From contig CAZWUJ010000003.1 of NCBI GenBank assembly GCA_964636705.1, forward strand, positions 124,001-188,000: a stretch of 64,000 nt of DNA. The letters run 5' to 3'. The notes below the pieces were generated by a model, which did no database searches, was not told the origin of the DNA, and saw only the letters and a list, made by a program, of their open reading frames with translations. The DNA comes from VXRJ01 sp964636705 (GTDB lineage: Bacteria > Acidobacteriota > Vicinamibacteria > Vicinamibacterales > UBA8438). The translations under genes were made by a program, and so were the position numbers. This document shows, in pieces, positions 32,902-42,359 of this stretch. Within the stretch, counting starts at the first letter, position 1. Each line of letters opens with the position of its first letter.

Positions 32902-35814
32902 TCAGTCCGTGGGATGCGGCTGTTCCCACGCCTGCACCGGCGGGCAGGCACAGACGAGATTTCGGTCGCCCCGGGCGTCGTCGATCCGGCTCACGGTTGG
33001 CCAGAACTTGTAGGCTCCGACGAACGGCAATGGGTATGCCGCCTCCCGACGCGAGTACGGATGTGTCCAGTCGTCGGCCGTGACATCGGCCGCCGGATGC
33101 GGCGCGTTCACCAGCACGTTGTCGTCCCGGTCGGCGCGACCGTCGGCAATCGCCTGAATCTCCTCGCGAATGGCCAACATCGCGGCACAGAACCGATCGA
33201 GCTCGTCGAGCGGCTCGCTCTCGGTAGGCTCCACCATCAGCGTTCCAGGCACCGGGAACGAAACCGTCGGAGCATGGAAGCCATAGTCCATGAGCCGCTT
33301 CGCCACGTCCTGCGCCGTCACGCCGCTCGACTCCCGCAGCGGACGCAGATCGAAGATCAACTCGTGAGCCACGCGGCCGTTGGCGCGTGCGTAGAGGACG
33401 TCGTAGGCCGACTCGAGCCGCGACTTGATGTAGTTCGCGTTGAGGAGCGCGTACCGGGCGGCGTCCGCCACGCCATCACGGCCCAGCATCCGGATGTAAG
33501 CGTAGGAGATCAGCAGAATGCTCGCGCTCCCCCACGGCGCGGCCGCTATGGGCGCGATGCCGCCATCCGCATCCTGCGCGGCCAGCGGATGACGCGGCAG
33601 ATACGGGGCCAGATGCCGGGCGACGGCAATCGGTCCCATGCCGGGGCCGCCTCCACCATGCGGAATCGCGAACGTCTTGTGCAGGTTGAGATGGCATACG
33701 TCGGCGCCGATTCGCGCCGGAGAGGTGAGGCCGACCTGCGCGTTGAGGTTGGCGCCGTCCATGTAGACCTGTCCGCCCGCCCGGTGAATGATCTCGCAAA
33801 TCTCCCGGATGGGTTCCTCGAAGACGCCATGCGTCGAGGGATACGTGATCATCAGCGCGCTCAGGTGCGAGCCGTGCCGCTCCGCCTGTGCCTTCAGGTC
33901 CGCGAGATCGACGTTGCCATCGCCGTCACACTGGACGATGACCGGGCGCAGCCCTGCCATTGCCGCACTCGCCGGATTCGTGCCGTGGGCCGACGACGGG
34001 ATCAGGACCACGTTCCGTTGGGACTCGCCCCGTGCCCGGTGGTAGGCGCGGATGGCAAGGAGGCCGGCGAACTCCCCCTGAGCGCCGGAGTTAGGCTGCA
34101 GCGAGACCGCGTCGAAGCCGGTTATTGCGCAGAGCATCTCTTCCAGCTCACTGACGATCTGACGGTAGCCCGCCGCCTGCGACTCGGGTGCGTAGGGATG
34201 GACGCGACCGAACGCCGGCCACGTGACCGGCAACATCTCCGCGGCCGCGTTCAGCTTCATGGTGCAGGAGCCAAGCGGAATCATCGAAGTGTCGAGACCG
34301 ATGTCCTTGCGCTCGAGCCGCTTGAGGTAACGCATCATCTGCAGCTCGGAGTGGTGGCTGTTGAAGACGGGATGCGTCAGGAACGGCGTCGTTCGCAGCA
34401 GGGCTGCCGGCCATTCCGGCGGTCGCGCCTCCACTGGCGCGGCGCGCTCGGCATCCAGACCCGCCTCCCTTTTCGCCCCGCCGCAGAAACAGTTCACGAT
34501 TGCCGCGACATCCGCATCGGTAACCGTTTCGTCAAGTGCGATTCCGATGTCGCCGTCCTCGTGGTACCAGAAGTTGATGCGCGCCGCCTCCGCCGCCGCC
34601 CGAACGCGCGCCGCGCCATCACTGCCGCCCGCATCGATTCGGAGCGTGTCGAAAAAGGCATCATTGCGCCGGGAGAAACCGAGCGACGCGAGCCGGTCGG
34701 CCAGCCGGCGCGTCAGGCCATGCACGCGCCGCCCAATCCGTCGCAGCCCGTCCGGTCCGTGCCAGACCGCGTACATCCCCGCGACGTTCGCCAGGAGGGC
34801 CTGCGCGGTGCAGATGTTCGAGGTCGCCCGTTCACGGCGGATGTGCTGCTCACGCGTCTGCAGCGCCATCCGGTACGCCGTCCTCCCGCGTGAATCTACC
34901 GAAACACCGATCAGCCGACCCGGCACCTGCCGCGCGTGGCGCTTCCGCGTCGCGAAGAACGCGGCGTGCGGCCCCCCACCGCCGACGGGCACACCGAAGC
35001 GCTGCGCGCTGCCCACGACAACGTCTGCGCCTGATTCGCCGGGCGGCGTCAGGAGCGTCAACGCCAGCAGGTCGGAGGCTACCGCCACCAGCACTCCAGC
35101 GTCGTGCGCCCACTGGACTATCCGCCGGAGGTCGCGCAGCCGGCCGGATGCATCGGGTGATTGCACCAGGATGCCGAAGACGCCGGCCGCGCCCACCGCT
35201 TCCGCCGCACGCAGATCGAGTCCATCGAGACGATCGACATCGAACGATTCAACGTCGATGCCGAGCGGCTCCGCGCGACCACGCACAACGGAGATGGTCT
35301 GCGGGAAACAGTCCTTCGACACGAGGAATCGGTTGGCGGCCGGCCGGCGCCGCGCCTGCAGCCGGTGTAACATCGCCATCGCCTCGGCCGCGGCGGTCGC
35401 CTCATCCAGCAGTGACGCGTTGGCCACCTCCATTCCGGTCAAGTCCTCGACCGTCGTCTGAAACGCAAGGAGCGCCTCGAGCCGTCCCTGCGCCACCTCG
35501 GCCTGATAAGGCGTGTACGGCGTGTACCATCCCGGCTGTTCCAGCATGTTGCGCAGCAGCACCGGTGGCGTAACCGTCCCGTAGTAGCCCATGCCGATAT
35601 ACGACCGCCAACTCTCGTTGCATTCGGCGATTCCCCGCATCCGTTCAAGGAAGGCCGCCTCGGACTCCGCCGCCGGCAGTTCCAGCGGTGCCTCCAGGCG
35701 GATGGAGGCTGGCACCACCTCGTCCACAAGCGCGTCCAGGGAAGGCACGCCGACCGACCGCAGCATCACCTCCAGATCGGACGAGCGTGGACCAATGTGG
35801 CGGGCAGCAAACAT
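32902..35814 (-). CDS. gcvP: Glycine dehydrogenase (decarboxylating), P protein, full length
   Basis: This PLP enzyme decarboxylates glycine and loads the aminomethyl group onto the lipoyl arm of GcvH. At 970 residues it is the single-chain form and not the split P1/P2 type. The catalytic Lys lies in NLHKTFAIPHGGGGPGMGP near residue 700. The two homologous halves are visible: GYYGTVTPPVLLRN in the first, PLGSCTMKLNAAAE in the second. The start is ATG at 35814, overlapping the gcvH stop (TGATG). It ends 48 bp from the convergent aminotransferase gene. Confidence 0.96.
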   Translation of the reverse strand: MFAARHIGPRSSDLEVMLRSVGVPSLDALVDEVVPASIRLEAPLELPAAESEAAFLERMRGIAECNESWRSYIGMGYYGTVTPPVLLRNMLEQPGWYTPYTPYQAEVAQGRLEALLAFQTTVEDLTGMEVANASLLDEATAAAEAMAMLHRLQARRRPAANRFLVSKDCFPQTISVVRGRAEPLGIDVESFDVDRLDGLDLRAAEAVGAAGVFGILVQSPDASGRLRDLRRIVQWAHDAGVLVAVASDLLALTLLTPPGESGADVVVGSAQRFGVPVGGGGPHAAFFATRKRHARQVPGRLIGVSVDSRGRTAYRMALQTREQHIRRERATSNICTAQALLANVAGMYAVWHGPDGLRRIGRRVHGLTRRLADRLASLGFSRRNDAFFDTLRIDAGGSDGAARVRAAAEAARINFWYHEDGDIGIALDETVTDADVAAIVNCFCGGAKREAGLDAERAAPVEARPPEWPAALLRTTPFLTHPVFNSHHSELQMMRYLKRLERKDIGLDTSMIPLGSCTMKLNAAAEMLPVTWPAFGRVHPYAPESQAAGYRQIVSELEEMLCAITGFDAVSLQPNSGAQGEFAGLLAIRAYHRARGESQRNVVLIPSSAHGTNPASAAMAGLRPVIVQCDGDGNVDLADLKAQAERHGSHLSALMITYPSTHGVFEEPIREICEIIHRAGGQVYMDGANLNAQVGLTSPARIGADVCHLNLHKTFAIPHGGGGPGMGPIAVARHLAPYLPRHPLAAQDADGGIAPIAAAPWGSASILLISYAYIRMLGRDGVADAARYALLNANYIKSRLESAYDVLYARANGRVAHELIFDLRPLRESSGVTAQDVAKRLMDYGFHAPTVSFPVPGTLMVEPTESEPLDELDRFCAAMLAIREEIQAIADGRADRDDNVLVNAPHPAADVTADDWTHPYSRREAAYPLPFVGAYKFWPTVSRIDDARGDRNLVCACPPVQAWEQPHPTD

Positions 35815-36194
35815 CACGCCACGCCGATCAGCGCACGGTATCCATCGGCGTCCAGAAGGTCGTCCACTTCCGCCGGATCATCCACGGCAATCAGAATCAT
35901 CCAGGCGCCATGCGGATCCTGGTTGACCGACTCGGGCTGATCCCGGAGGGTGTCGTTCACCTCGACGATGCGGCCGCTTATCGGCGCATACAGGTCGGAG
36001 ACGGCCTTGACTGATTCGATCGACCCGAACTGCTCCCCTTTCGTCACCGTGCCGCCTGACTCCGGCAGATCAACGAATACGACATCGCCCAGTTGCCGCT
36101 GGGCGTAGTCGGTGACGCCGATGCGTCCGGTCTCTCCCTCGATCCGGATCCACTCATGGTCTTTCGTATAGCGCAGGTCGGTCGGGTAAGTCAT
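35814..36194 (-). CDS. gcvH: Glycine cleavage system H protein
   Basis: The 126-residue carrier protein has the lipoylation motif ESVKAVSD, with Lys68 as the attachment site, and the conserved HEWI opening (TKDHEWIRIEG) and IGVTDYAQRQLGD. It shuttles the aminomethyl group between GcvP, GcvT and the L protein. The start overlaps the end of gcvT by four bases (ATGA), so expression is coupled. Confidence 0.96.
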   Translation of the reverse strand: MTYPTDLRYTKDHEWIRIEGETGRIGVTDYAQRQLGDVVFVDLPESGGTVTKGEQFGSIESVKAVSDLYAPISGRIVEVNDTLRDQPESVNQDPHGAWMILIAVDDPAEVDDLLDADGYRALIGVA

Positions 36195-37336
36195 CGTGGC
36201 CTCCGATAGAACGGCATCCGGACCACGCGCGCCCGACGGCGCGTACCCCGGACGTCGATCAGCAGTTCCGTATCGCGCTTCGCCAACGCCGCCGGAACGT
36301 ACGCCATGCCAATCGCCTTCTTGAGGTGCGGCGTCAAGGTCCCGCTGGTCACGTGCCCGATCGCCGCGTCAGAAGGATCCGCGTCAACGGCATGAACGTC
36401 ACAGCCGGGGCGCGCGATGCCGCGGTCGATCATTTCGAAACCGGCAAGACGCCGCGCCAATCCCGCTTCCCGTTCCGCTGCGAGTGCTTCGCGTCCGATG
36501 AACGGCCCCTTCTCCCAGTTAATCAGCCACCCCAGACCCGCTTCAAGCAACGTCGTCGTCCGATCCATGTCCTGTCCGTGGAGCCGCATTCCGGCTTCCA
36601 GCCTCAGCGTGTCCCGAGCGCCCAGACCCGCGGGAACCAGACCATGCCCGCCGCCTGACGCCAGAACGGCGTTCCAGACCGCCTCGGCTGCCGCCGGAGC
36701 CACGAGAAGCTCGAAGCCGTCCTCACCGGTATAGCCGGTGCGGGCAATCGTCGCGCGGGCGCTTCCCACTTCGCCGGTCGCGAACGCGAACGCCGGGATC
36801 GATTGCAGATCGACGCCGGTGAGCGGCTGCAGGATGGCTTCGGAGCGTGGCCCCTGCAGCGCGAGCAACGCATACCGGGAACTGGTGTCGATCACGGCCG
36901 CGTCGGCCATGTCGCTCCCGCCATCCGGCCGGACTGCGTCCCTGATCCAGCGCAAGTCGTTGCCGGCGTTGGCGGCGTTCACGACGAGAAGGAAGTGGTC
37001 GGCCGCCAGGCGGTACACCACCAAGTCGTCGACCACTGTCCCCGCTGGCGTCGTCAGCGCGGAGTACTGCGCTTGCCCCACTTCCAGCCGGGCTGCGTCG
37101 TTGGCGGTAACTTGCTGCAACACGGCAAGCGCGTCCGCGCCGGCCAGCTCCAGCTCCCCCATGTGGCTTACGTCGAACAGACCGGCGGTTGTCCTTACCG
37201 CCGCGTGTTCCGCCGCGATCCCCGAATACTGCAGCGGCATCTCCCAGCCGCCGAACGGAACCATCCGGGCTCCAAGCGCAACGTGGCTCGCGTAGAGAGG
37301 CGTTCTTCTCGGGGTATCGGCCGGCGTCCAGGCCAT
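36191..37336 (-). CDS. gcvT: Glycine cleavage system T protein (aminomethyltransferase)
   Basis: The 381-residue enzyme transfers the methylene group from GcvH to tetrahydrofolate. FGGWEMPLQY, the VSHMGEL-like DVSHMGELELAG, RTGYTGEDGFEL and a C-terminal barrel (GHVTSGTLTPHLKKAIGMAYV) are typical. It is the first gene of gcvT-gcvH-gcvP. The start is uncertain: ATG at 37336 gives the usual N-terminus, and TTG at 37354 adds six residues; neither has a good ribosome site. I searched the leader for a glycine riboswitch and saw none. Confidence 0.94.
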   Translation of the reverse strand: MAWTPADTPRRTPLYASHVALGARMVPFGGWEMPLQYSGIAAEHAAVRTTAGLFDVSHMGELELAGADALAVLQQVTANDAARLEVGQAQYSALTTPAGTVVDDLVVYRLAADHFLLVVNAANAGNDLRWIRDAVRPDGGSDMADAAVIDTSSRYALLALQGPRSEAILQPLTGVDLQSIPAFAFATGEVGSARATIARTGYTGEDGFELLVAPAAAEAVWNAVLASGGGHGLVPAGLGARDTLRLEAGMRLHGQDMDRTTTLLEAGLGWLINWEKGPFIGREALAAEREAGLARRLAGFEMIDRGIARPGCDVHAVDADPSDAAIGHVTSGTLTPHLKKAIGMAYVPAALAKRDTELLIDVRGTRRRARVVRMPFYRRPR

Positions 37337-37390
37337 CGGCGTGGGAAGGGTCAACCGGCACGCGGCAGTGAGCCGCGCACCGGACGCGTA

Positions 37391-37419
37391 ACCCTACTAC
37401 GCACCCGTCGACCGGTCAA
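37391..37419 (-). promoter_or_regulatory. Candidate promoter of the gcv operon
   Basis: On the minus strand TTGACC (37419-37414), a 17-base spacer and TAGGGT (37396-37391). Transcription would begin near 37384, about 50 bases before the gcvT ATG. The -10 box is poor. Confidence 0.3.
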
Positions 37420-37534
37420 GAATTGCCCGGACGGAGTATCATGGTGGGAGTCGGACTCAGTCGCCATGCCGTGTGTAAACAACGGGCGGAGATGCGACTT
37501 CTTAGAGGGAGACGGCCGTGATTCCGCGACACCG

Positions 37535-38200
37535 ATGACGACTGCCAACATCACGACAACCGATCAACGCACCGTCGCGGACTCGGAACTGGTGGCGGAA
37601 ACCAAGGCGCTCCTCGCCTCGGGCAATCGAGTCGCCGCCGGCGAGCGGTTCGCGACGCTGATCGAACGTCATCAGCGTCGCGCCACGCGGATCGCCTACT
37701 ACTACCTGCGGGACCCGGCGGAGGTCGACGAAGCGGTTCAGGATGCGTTCCTCAAGGCATTCACCCATCTGCCATCGTTCCGCGAACAGTTGCTTTTCGA
37801 ACTCTGGCTCACCCGCATCCTGACCAACGGCTGCTTCGACCGCCTCAAGGCGCGTACGCGGCGCCTTCGCTGGATGGTGCCGGTGGACGAAGCCGAGTCC
37901 GACCAGCAGGACTGGATTGCACGGCAACCCGCGGCTGGTTTGTCTCCTGAAGCCGCGCTCCTGGAAGCCGAACGGCGCACCGAACTGCTCGCGGCGGTCG
38001 ACCGCTTGCCGCAACGGCAACGGGCTGTCGTAGTGTTGAGCCAGTTTGAGGGGCATCCGACCCGCGATGTGGCCGCGATGCTGGAATTGAGCGAGGCAAC
38101 CGTCAGGGTTCACCTGTTTCGGGCCATCCGGTCGTTGCGCCGTCACCTGTCGGGTGCGGCGTGGCTGGCGGAACGTCGCGGCGGGGAGGCAAGGGCCTGA
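37535..38200 (+). CDS. ECF-type sigma-70 factor
   Basis: The 221-residue protein has region 2 at about 45-115 (RIAYYYLRDPAEVDEAVQDAFLKAF, then FELWLTRILTN) and region 4 at about 150-205 (LPQRQRAVVVLSQFEGHPTRDVAAML, SEATVRVHLFRAIRSLRRHL). It lacks regions 1 and 3, as ECF factors do. It is followed with a TGATG overlap by a ZAS-type anti-sigma gene, so it is likely held inactive until a signal arrives. ATG at 37535 lacks a Shine-Dalgarno sequence. I did not find its candidate promoter motif upstream of the gene itself. Confidence 0.9.
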   Translation: MTTANITTTDQRTVADSELVAETKALLASGNRVAAGERFATLIERHQRRATRIAYYYLRDPAEVDEAVQDAFLKAFTHLPSFREQLLFELWLTRILTNGCFDRLKARTRRLRWMVPVDEAESDQQDWIARQPAAGLSPEAALLEAERRTELLAAVDRLPQRQRAVVVLSQFEGHPTRDVAAMLELSEATVRVHLFRAIRSLRRHLSGAAWLAERRGGEARA

Positions 38201-38886
38201 TGGGTCTGCGTGGCTGGCGGGAGATCGGAGGCTGGTCGTCCTGTCTGCGCCGCCTGCGCCCGTCGCGGCATCTGACCGAGCGGGAACTGGCGTTGGTGGC
38301 GGTCGAGGATGGCCGGAAGACGGATCCGATCATGGCGGCAATCACCACGCATCTGGCGGTCTGCCCCGACTGCGCTGTGAAGCGTTCCGATACCCGGGGG
38401 CTCCTCGCCCGCATCGCCGACGAGGCGGAAGCGGCATTTGATGCGGAAACACCGTCCCACCGTTTCGCCAGGCAGCGCCGCCGCATACTGCGCCGGGTCG
38501 GAACCGCGTTCGGTTCGGGTCCGGCCCGTATCCTCCTGTTCCCGGCGAGCGCCCCGCGGGCAGCACGCCGTGCATCGAGCGCCCCCCGCTGGCTGGCCGC
38601 CACCGCCGCAGCCGGCTTGTTGCTCAGCCTGGCACTGGTGCAACCCGGCGACGTTCCGCGTTCCGAATCGAACGGCACCCGACCCGGGGAGAGTGTGGCG
38701 AGCGCGGAGAACCGCGCTCTGGCAACGACCGGCGAACCCGCATCGGAGCGGGGACTCGCCTCGCAGACGGACGAGGAGTTGATGCGCGATCTGGAAGCAG
38801 CGCTCGCCACCTGGCGAGTCGAGCCGTTGATGGCTCTGGACGAAATGACGCCCCGGCTCCGTGCGGCGTCGATAGACGTCCGCTGA
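38200..38886 (+). CDS. Membrane anti-sigma factor with ZAS-like zinc motif
   Basis: The 228-residue protein has a cytoplasmic N-terminal part with HLAVCPDC (His51, Cys55, Cys58), the HxxxCxxC zinc-binding anti-sigma pattern. One transmembrane helix follows (about 131-147), then a periplasmic tail of about 80 residues without recognised domain. Such proteins bind the sigma factor encoded just upstream and release it on envelope or redox stress. Translation is coupled at both ends (TGATG with the sigma gene and with ispH). The tail may sense the signal. Confidence 0.82.
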   Translation: MGLRGWREIGGWSSCLRRLRPSRHLTERELALVAVEDGRKTDPIMAAITTHLAVCPDCAVKRSDTRGLLARIADEAEAAFDAETPSHRFARQRRRILRRVGTAFGSGPARILLFPASAPRAARRASSAPRWLAATAAAGLLLSLALVQPGDVPRSESNGTRPGESVASAENRALATTGEPASERGLASQTDEELMRDLEAALATWRVEPLMALDEMTPRLRAASIDVR

Positions 38887-40097
38887 TGCGCGATCCTGGC
38901 GCCAACCATCATCCCGTGACCACGATCTTCCGCAAGGGCCTCGACGTCAAGCACCTTGTGGCCGACGAACTGGCCCGCGACTATCACAGCCAGTTGATCG
39001 ACCGTATCCGCGAGAACGGCCATGCCCACCAGAGCGGGCGGGTAACGATTCATGTGGCGCAGGAGTTCGGCTTTTGTTACGGGGTCGATCGGGCGGTCGA
39101 CTACGCCTACCAGACCAGACGCCGGTTTCCCGACCGACGCGTGTATCTGACCGGCGAGATCATCCACAACCCGCAGGTGAACGGGCGCTTGCGTGACGCC
39201 GGGATCCAGTTTCTGAGCGACGACAGCGAGTCCATCGACGGCGTCCGCCCGGACGATGTGGTGATCCTGCCGGCCTTCGGTGTCACTGTCGGCGACCTTG
39301 CCGAACTGGACCGGCGCGGCTGCACCCTCGTCGACACGACGTGCGGCTCCGTCCTGAACGTCTGGAAGAACGTCCGCCGCTATGCGCGGGACGGCTACAC
39401 GTCGGTGATTCACGGCAAGGTCGGCCACGAAGAGACGCAGGCAACCGCCTCTCAGGCGGCGTTGACTCCCGGCGGACGCTACGCCGTGGTGCGCGACGAG
39501 GCGGAGGCGGCGCTGCTTTGCGACTGCATCCGGGAAAACGAGACACCGGAGGCGTTCCAGGAGCGGCTTGGCCATGCCTGCTCCCCGGGCTTCGATCCTC
39601 GTCGCGACCTCCGCAAGGTGGGCCTCGCAAACCAGACGACGATGCTGATGAGCGAATCGCTTGCGGTAGGCGAGATGGTTCGCCGCGCCATGATCGACCG
39701 GTACGGTGAAGCGGCGCTCGGCGAACACTACCGCGCGTTCGACACGATTTGCAGCGCCACTCAGGATCGCCAGGACGCCGTCATCGCGCTGCTTGACAGC
39801 CGGCGGCTCGATCTGGCGGTCGTCATCGGCGGCTACAACAGCAGCAACACGCGGAATCTTGCCCGCATCTGCTCGGACCGGGTACCCACGTACCACATAG
39901 CAGGCCCCGGGTGCCTGGAGTCGGACGCCGTCATTCGGTATCTTCCGGCGTCAGGCTCCCCTGCCCGGACGGCGGAGTCGACGGCGAGGGACTGGCTTCC
40001 ACCCAATGGCGCGCTCGCCATCGCCGTCACCGCCGGCGCATCGACCCCGGACACCGTGGTGGGCGAAGTGATCGAACGGCTCGTAGAATTGGCTTGA
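38886..40097 (+). CDS. ispH: 4-hydroxy-3-methylbut-2-enyl diphosphate reductase
   Basis: This iron-sulfur enzyme makes IPP and DMAPP, the last step of the MEP isoprenoid pathway. The 403-residue protein is longer than the 310-residue E. coli enzyme and resembles the extended cyanobacterial/plastid type. The three cluster cysteines are visible: Cys64 in GFCYGV, Cys153 in DTTCGS and Cys289 in TICSAT; HGKVGHEET is the substrate loop. The start overlaps the anti-sigma stop by one base, which places it in the stress operon. It has its own essential function, so an internal promoter is likely. Confidence 0.93.
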   Translation: MRDPGANHHPVTTIFRKGLDVKHLVADELARDYHSQLIDRIRENGHAHQSGRVTIHVAQEFGFCYGVDRAVDYAYQTRRRFPDRRVYLTGEIIHNPQVNGRLRDAGIQFLSDDSESIDGVRPDDVVILPAFGVTVGDLAELDRRGCTLVDTTCGSVLNVWKNVRRYARDGYTSVIHGKVGHEETQATASQAALTPGGRYAVVRDEAEAALLCDCIRENETPEAFQERLGHACSPGFDPRRDLRKVGLANQTTMLMSESLAVGEMVRRAMIDRYGEAALGEHYRAFDTICSATQDRQDAVIALLDSRRLDLAVVIGGYNSSNTRNLARICSDRVPTYHIAGPGCLESDAVIRYLPASGSPARTAESTARDWLPPNGALAIAVTAGASTPDTVVGEVIERLVELA

Positions 40098-40108
40098 GGA
40101 GCACTACC

Positions 40109-40558
40109 ATGCGGAACCGAGTCCCGCGCATCGTCTCCTTCGTGTTGCCGGCCATCGTCTGCGCGGTGGCGGGCAGTCCCTCGGAATCCGAGGCGACGCA
40201 ACGCTACAAGTGGTGGCAATCCACCGAGGTACAGACGGAGCTCGAACTCACCGACGATCAGGGCGTTCGGATCGAAGCAGTCTTCCAGGAACTGCGACCG
40301 ACCCTGCGAAAGATGGTGCGCCGCCTCGATCGGGAGGAAGAGGAACTGAGTCAGCTCATCCGTGCCATGGCGGCCGAAGAGTGGGAAGTCACCCTGAAGA
40401 TCGATGACGTGGAGGCAGCGCGTAGCGCGCTCAGCAAGACTCGGACCCTGATGCTCTACCGGATGCACAAGGTGCTGACGCGACAGCAGATCGAGGCGTT
40501 GCACGACTTCCTGGAGCGGCGCGAAGGCCGGTCGTCACGCGGATCCGACCAGCGCTAG
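40109..40558 (+). CDS. Spy/CpxP-like periplasmic protein
   Basis: The 149-residue protein has a hydrophobic N-terminus (about 8-22) that looks like a signal peptide. The remaining helical part carries two LTxxQ motifs (LTDDQ at 47-51 and LTRQQ at 123-127), the hallmark of Spy and CpxP. Those proteins act as periplasmic chaperones or as inhibitors of envelope sensors. GAGGAG lies eight bases before ATG. It is followed after 99 bp by tolC, and its place behind a sigma/anti-sigma pair fits an envelope-stress operon. Confidence 0.78.
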   Translation: MRNRVPRIVSFVLPAIVCAVAGSPSESEATQRYKWWQSTEVQTELELTDDQGVRIEAVFQELRPTLRKMVRRLDREEEELSQLIRAMAAEEWEVTLKIDDVEAARSALSKTRTLMLYRMHKVLTRQQIEALHDFLERREGRSSRGSDQR

Positions 40559-40564
40559 CGTTCC

Positions 40565-40592
40565 GAACCGGGACGGCGGTCTTGGCGTCTAA
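40565..40592 (+). promoter_or_regulatory. Candidate ECF-sigma promoter upstream of tolC
   Basis: GAACC (40565-40569), a 16-base spacer and CGTCTAA (40586-40592) match the general pattern of ECF promoters (GAAC, 16-17 bases, CGTC or TCTAA). It stands in the 99-bp gap before the tolC gene, downstream of the ECF sigma gene. This is recognition by eye only. Confidence 0.5.
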
Positions 40593-40657
40593 CGGATTGA
40601 CGCGGAAAGAAAACCGCTGCGAGTCGGGTCCAAGTTATCGGAGCTGGAGGTAGTGCC

Positions 40658-42310
40658 TTGACCACTGATGTCCGTCGTCTCTGCGCCGTGTGCCTTGCCG
40701 CTGCCGCGACCCTCGTCGCGCCTGCGGCTCAGGCCCAGATTCTCGTTCCCACCGGGACCGTCGACCCCGAAGAAGTCGCATCGGCCCGCCAAAGCGCCCA
40801 ACCGGATCCATCGTTCGGTCGTTACGACCTCACGCTCGACGACGCGATCGAGCGGGCGCTCGAGCGCAATCTCGATATTGCAGTTCAGCGGATCAACCCG
40901 CTGGTGCAGGATCTTGCGATAGTTACCGCGAACTCCGCGTTCCTGCCTTTCGCCTCGTCCAGCTTCGGCCTCAATCAGTCCACTTTTCCCAATCGGACCC
41001 TGTTCGACGGCGGCGGGCTGGAGGGCAGCTCGATCGTTACCGACCGGGGCAACTACGACGTCGGGATCAATCAGCAGGTCAAGTGGGGCGGCGGTCAGTA
41101 CAGCATCGCCTGGGACAGCAACCGTTCAGAGTCGACCAACATCTTCAACAGCTTCAACCCGAGCTACTCGGCCAACATGAGCCTGTCGTACACGCAGCCG
41201 CTTCTGCGCGGGTTCCGAACCGATCAGCGTCGAACGCAGCTCGTGGTCTCCCAGATCAACCGCGACGTTTCCGACATCAATCTGGAACAAACCATCACCA
41301 ACACGCTCTCCAACGTCCGGTCGCGGTACTGGGATCTGGTCTATGCGAACGCCTCGGTCGGAGTACAGGAACAGGCGCTGGCTCTGGCCGAGCAACTCGT
41401 CCGCGACAACCAGGTGCGCGTCGAGATCGGCACGCTGGCGCCCATCGACGTCGTACAGGCCGAGTCCGAGGCGGCCGCGCGGCGACAGGCATTGGCTCAG
41501 GCGATGCAGGTGCTGCGAACGGCGGAACTCGCCCTGAAGCAGCTCATCGTCGGCGGAACGTCGGATGAGCTTTGGACCGCCGAGTTGAATCCCATCGACG
41601 AACCGCAGATCGAGGCGACACCTATCGATCTGGAGGCAGCGATCGCCGGAGCGCTCGAACGGCGTACCGATATCGAGCGCGTTCGGCGGCAACTCAACAT
41701 CAATGACGCGAACGTGGAGAACCTGCGCAACTCCACACTGCCCGCACTCGACCTGATCGGCTCCTATCAGGTGACGGGACAAGGCGGCCCCCGGGTGATC
41801 CGGGACAACATCTTCGGTGGCGGTGTGGCAACCGAGATCCCGGGAGGCTACGCCGATGCGCTCGGCAGCGTCGTCAGGAACGAGTACCCCTTCTGGAGCG
41901 TCGGGCTCCAGATGAGTTATCCGCTGGGCCAGAGCGCCGACAAGGCGGCGTACGAGCGGGCGCGGCTGCAGTTACAGCAGACGACTGCGCAGATCCGTCA
42001 GATCGAACTCCAGATCGCGACTGAGGTCAGCAATGCCGCGCTGCAGATCGACGCCATTCAGGAACGGATCGAGGCGGCGTCGGCGGCGCGCGAGCTGGCC
42101 GAGGAGCAGTTGCGCGCCGAAGAGAGCCGGTTCGAGGTCGGCTTGTCGACCAATTTCTTCGTCGTTCAGGCACAGCGCGACCTGGCAACCGCGCAGGACA
42201 ACGAGCTGCGCGCGATCCTTGACTTTCAACTGGCCCTGATCGAGTTCGAGCGGGCACAGCGATCGTCGCTCGGCGCGGCGGGGATCACCGTAATCGGCGG
42301 GGGAGGATAA
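40658..42310 (+). CDS. TolC-family outer-membrane efflux protein
   Basis: The 550-residue protein has a signal peptide (about 1-27, cleavage near AQA-QI) and two internally repeated outer-membrane-factor halves with long helices, as in TolC. LPALDLIGSYQVTGQGG and the EEQLRAEESRFEVGLSTNFFVVQAQRDLATAQ end are family markers. It should form the trimeric channel for the MacA/MacB-like pump encoded next. The TTG start is supported by GGAGG eight bases upstream. ECF control is suggested by the motif in the preceding gap. Confidence 0.92.
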   Translation: MTTDVRRLCAVCLAAAATLVAPAAQAQILVPTGTVDPEEVASARQSAQPDPSFGRYDLTLDDAIERALERNLDIAVQRINPLVQDLAIVTANSAFLPFASSSFGLNQSTFPNRTLFDGGGLEGSSIVTDRGNYDVGINQQVKWGGGQYSIAWDSNRSESTNIFNSFNPSYSANMSLSYTQPLLRGFRTDQRRTQLVVSQINRDVSDINLEQTITNTLSNVRSRYWDLVYANASVGVQEQALALAEQLVRDNQVRVEIGTLAPIDVVQAESEAAARRQALAQAMQVLRTAELALKQLIVGGTSDELWTAELNPIDEPQIEATPIDLEAAIAGALERRTDIERVRRQLNINDANVENLRNSTLPALDLIGSYQVTGQGGPRVIRDNIFGGGVATEIPGGYADALGSVVRNEYPFWSVGLQMSYPLGQSADKAAYERARLQLQQTTAQIRQIELQIATEVSNAALQIDAIQERIEAASAARELAEEQLRAEESRFEVGLSTNFFVVQAQRDLATAQDNELRAILDFQLALIEFERAQRSSLGAAGITVIGGGG

Positions 42311-42359
42311 GCGAATCCGCGGGGAGGAACCTGCTGTAACGCGCACGGGGCATCAGATC

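Noticed and set aside
32914..34893. Plus-strand open frame of 659 codons opposite gcvP
   Set aside because: It is Arg/His-rich with no recognisable domain, and gcvP on the other strand is complete. High-GC codon use leaves the antisense frame open.
37337..37534. Glycine riboswitch before gcvT
   Set aside because: I looked for the conserved GGAGAG and downstream purine-rich cores on the minus strand and found no pair of them.
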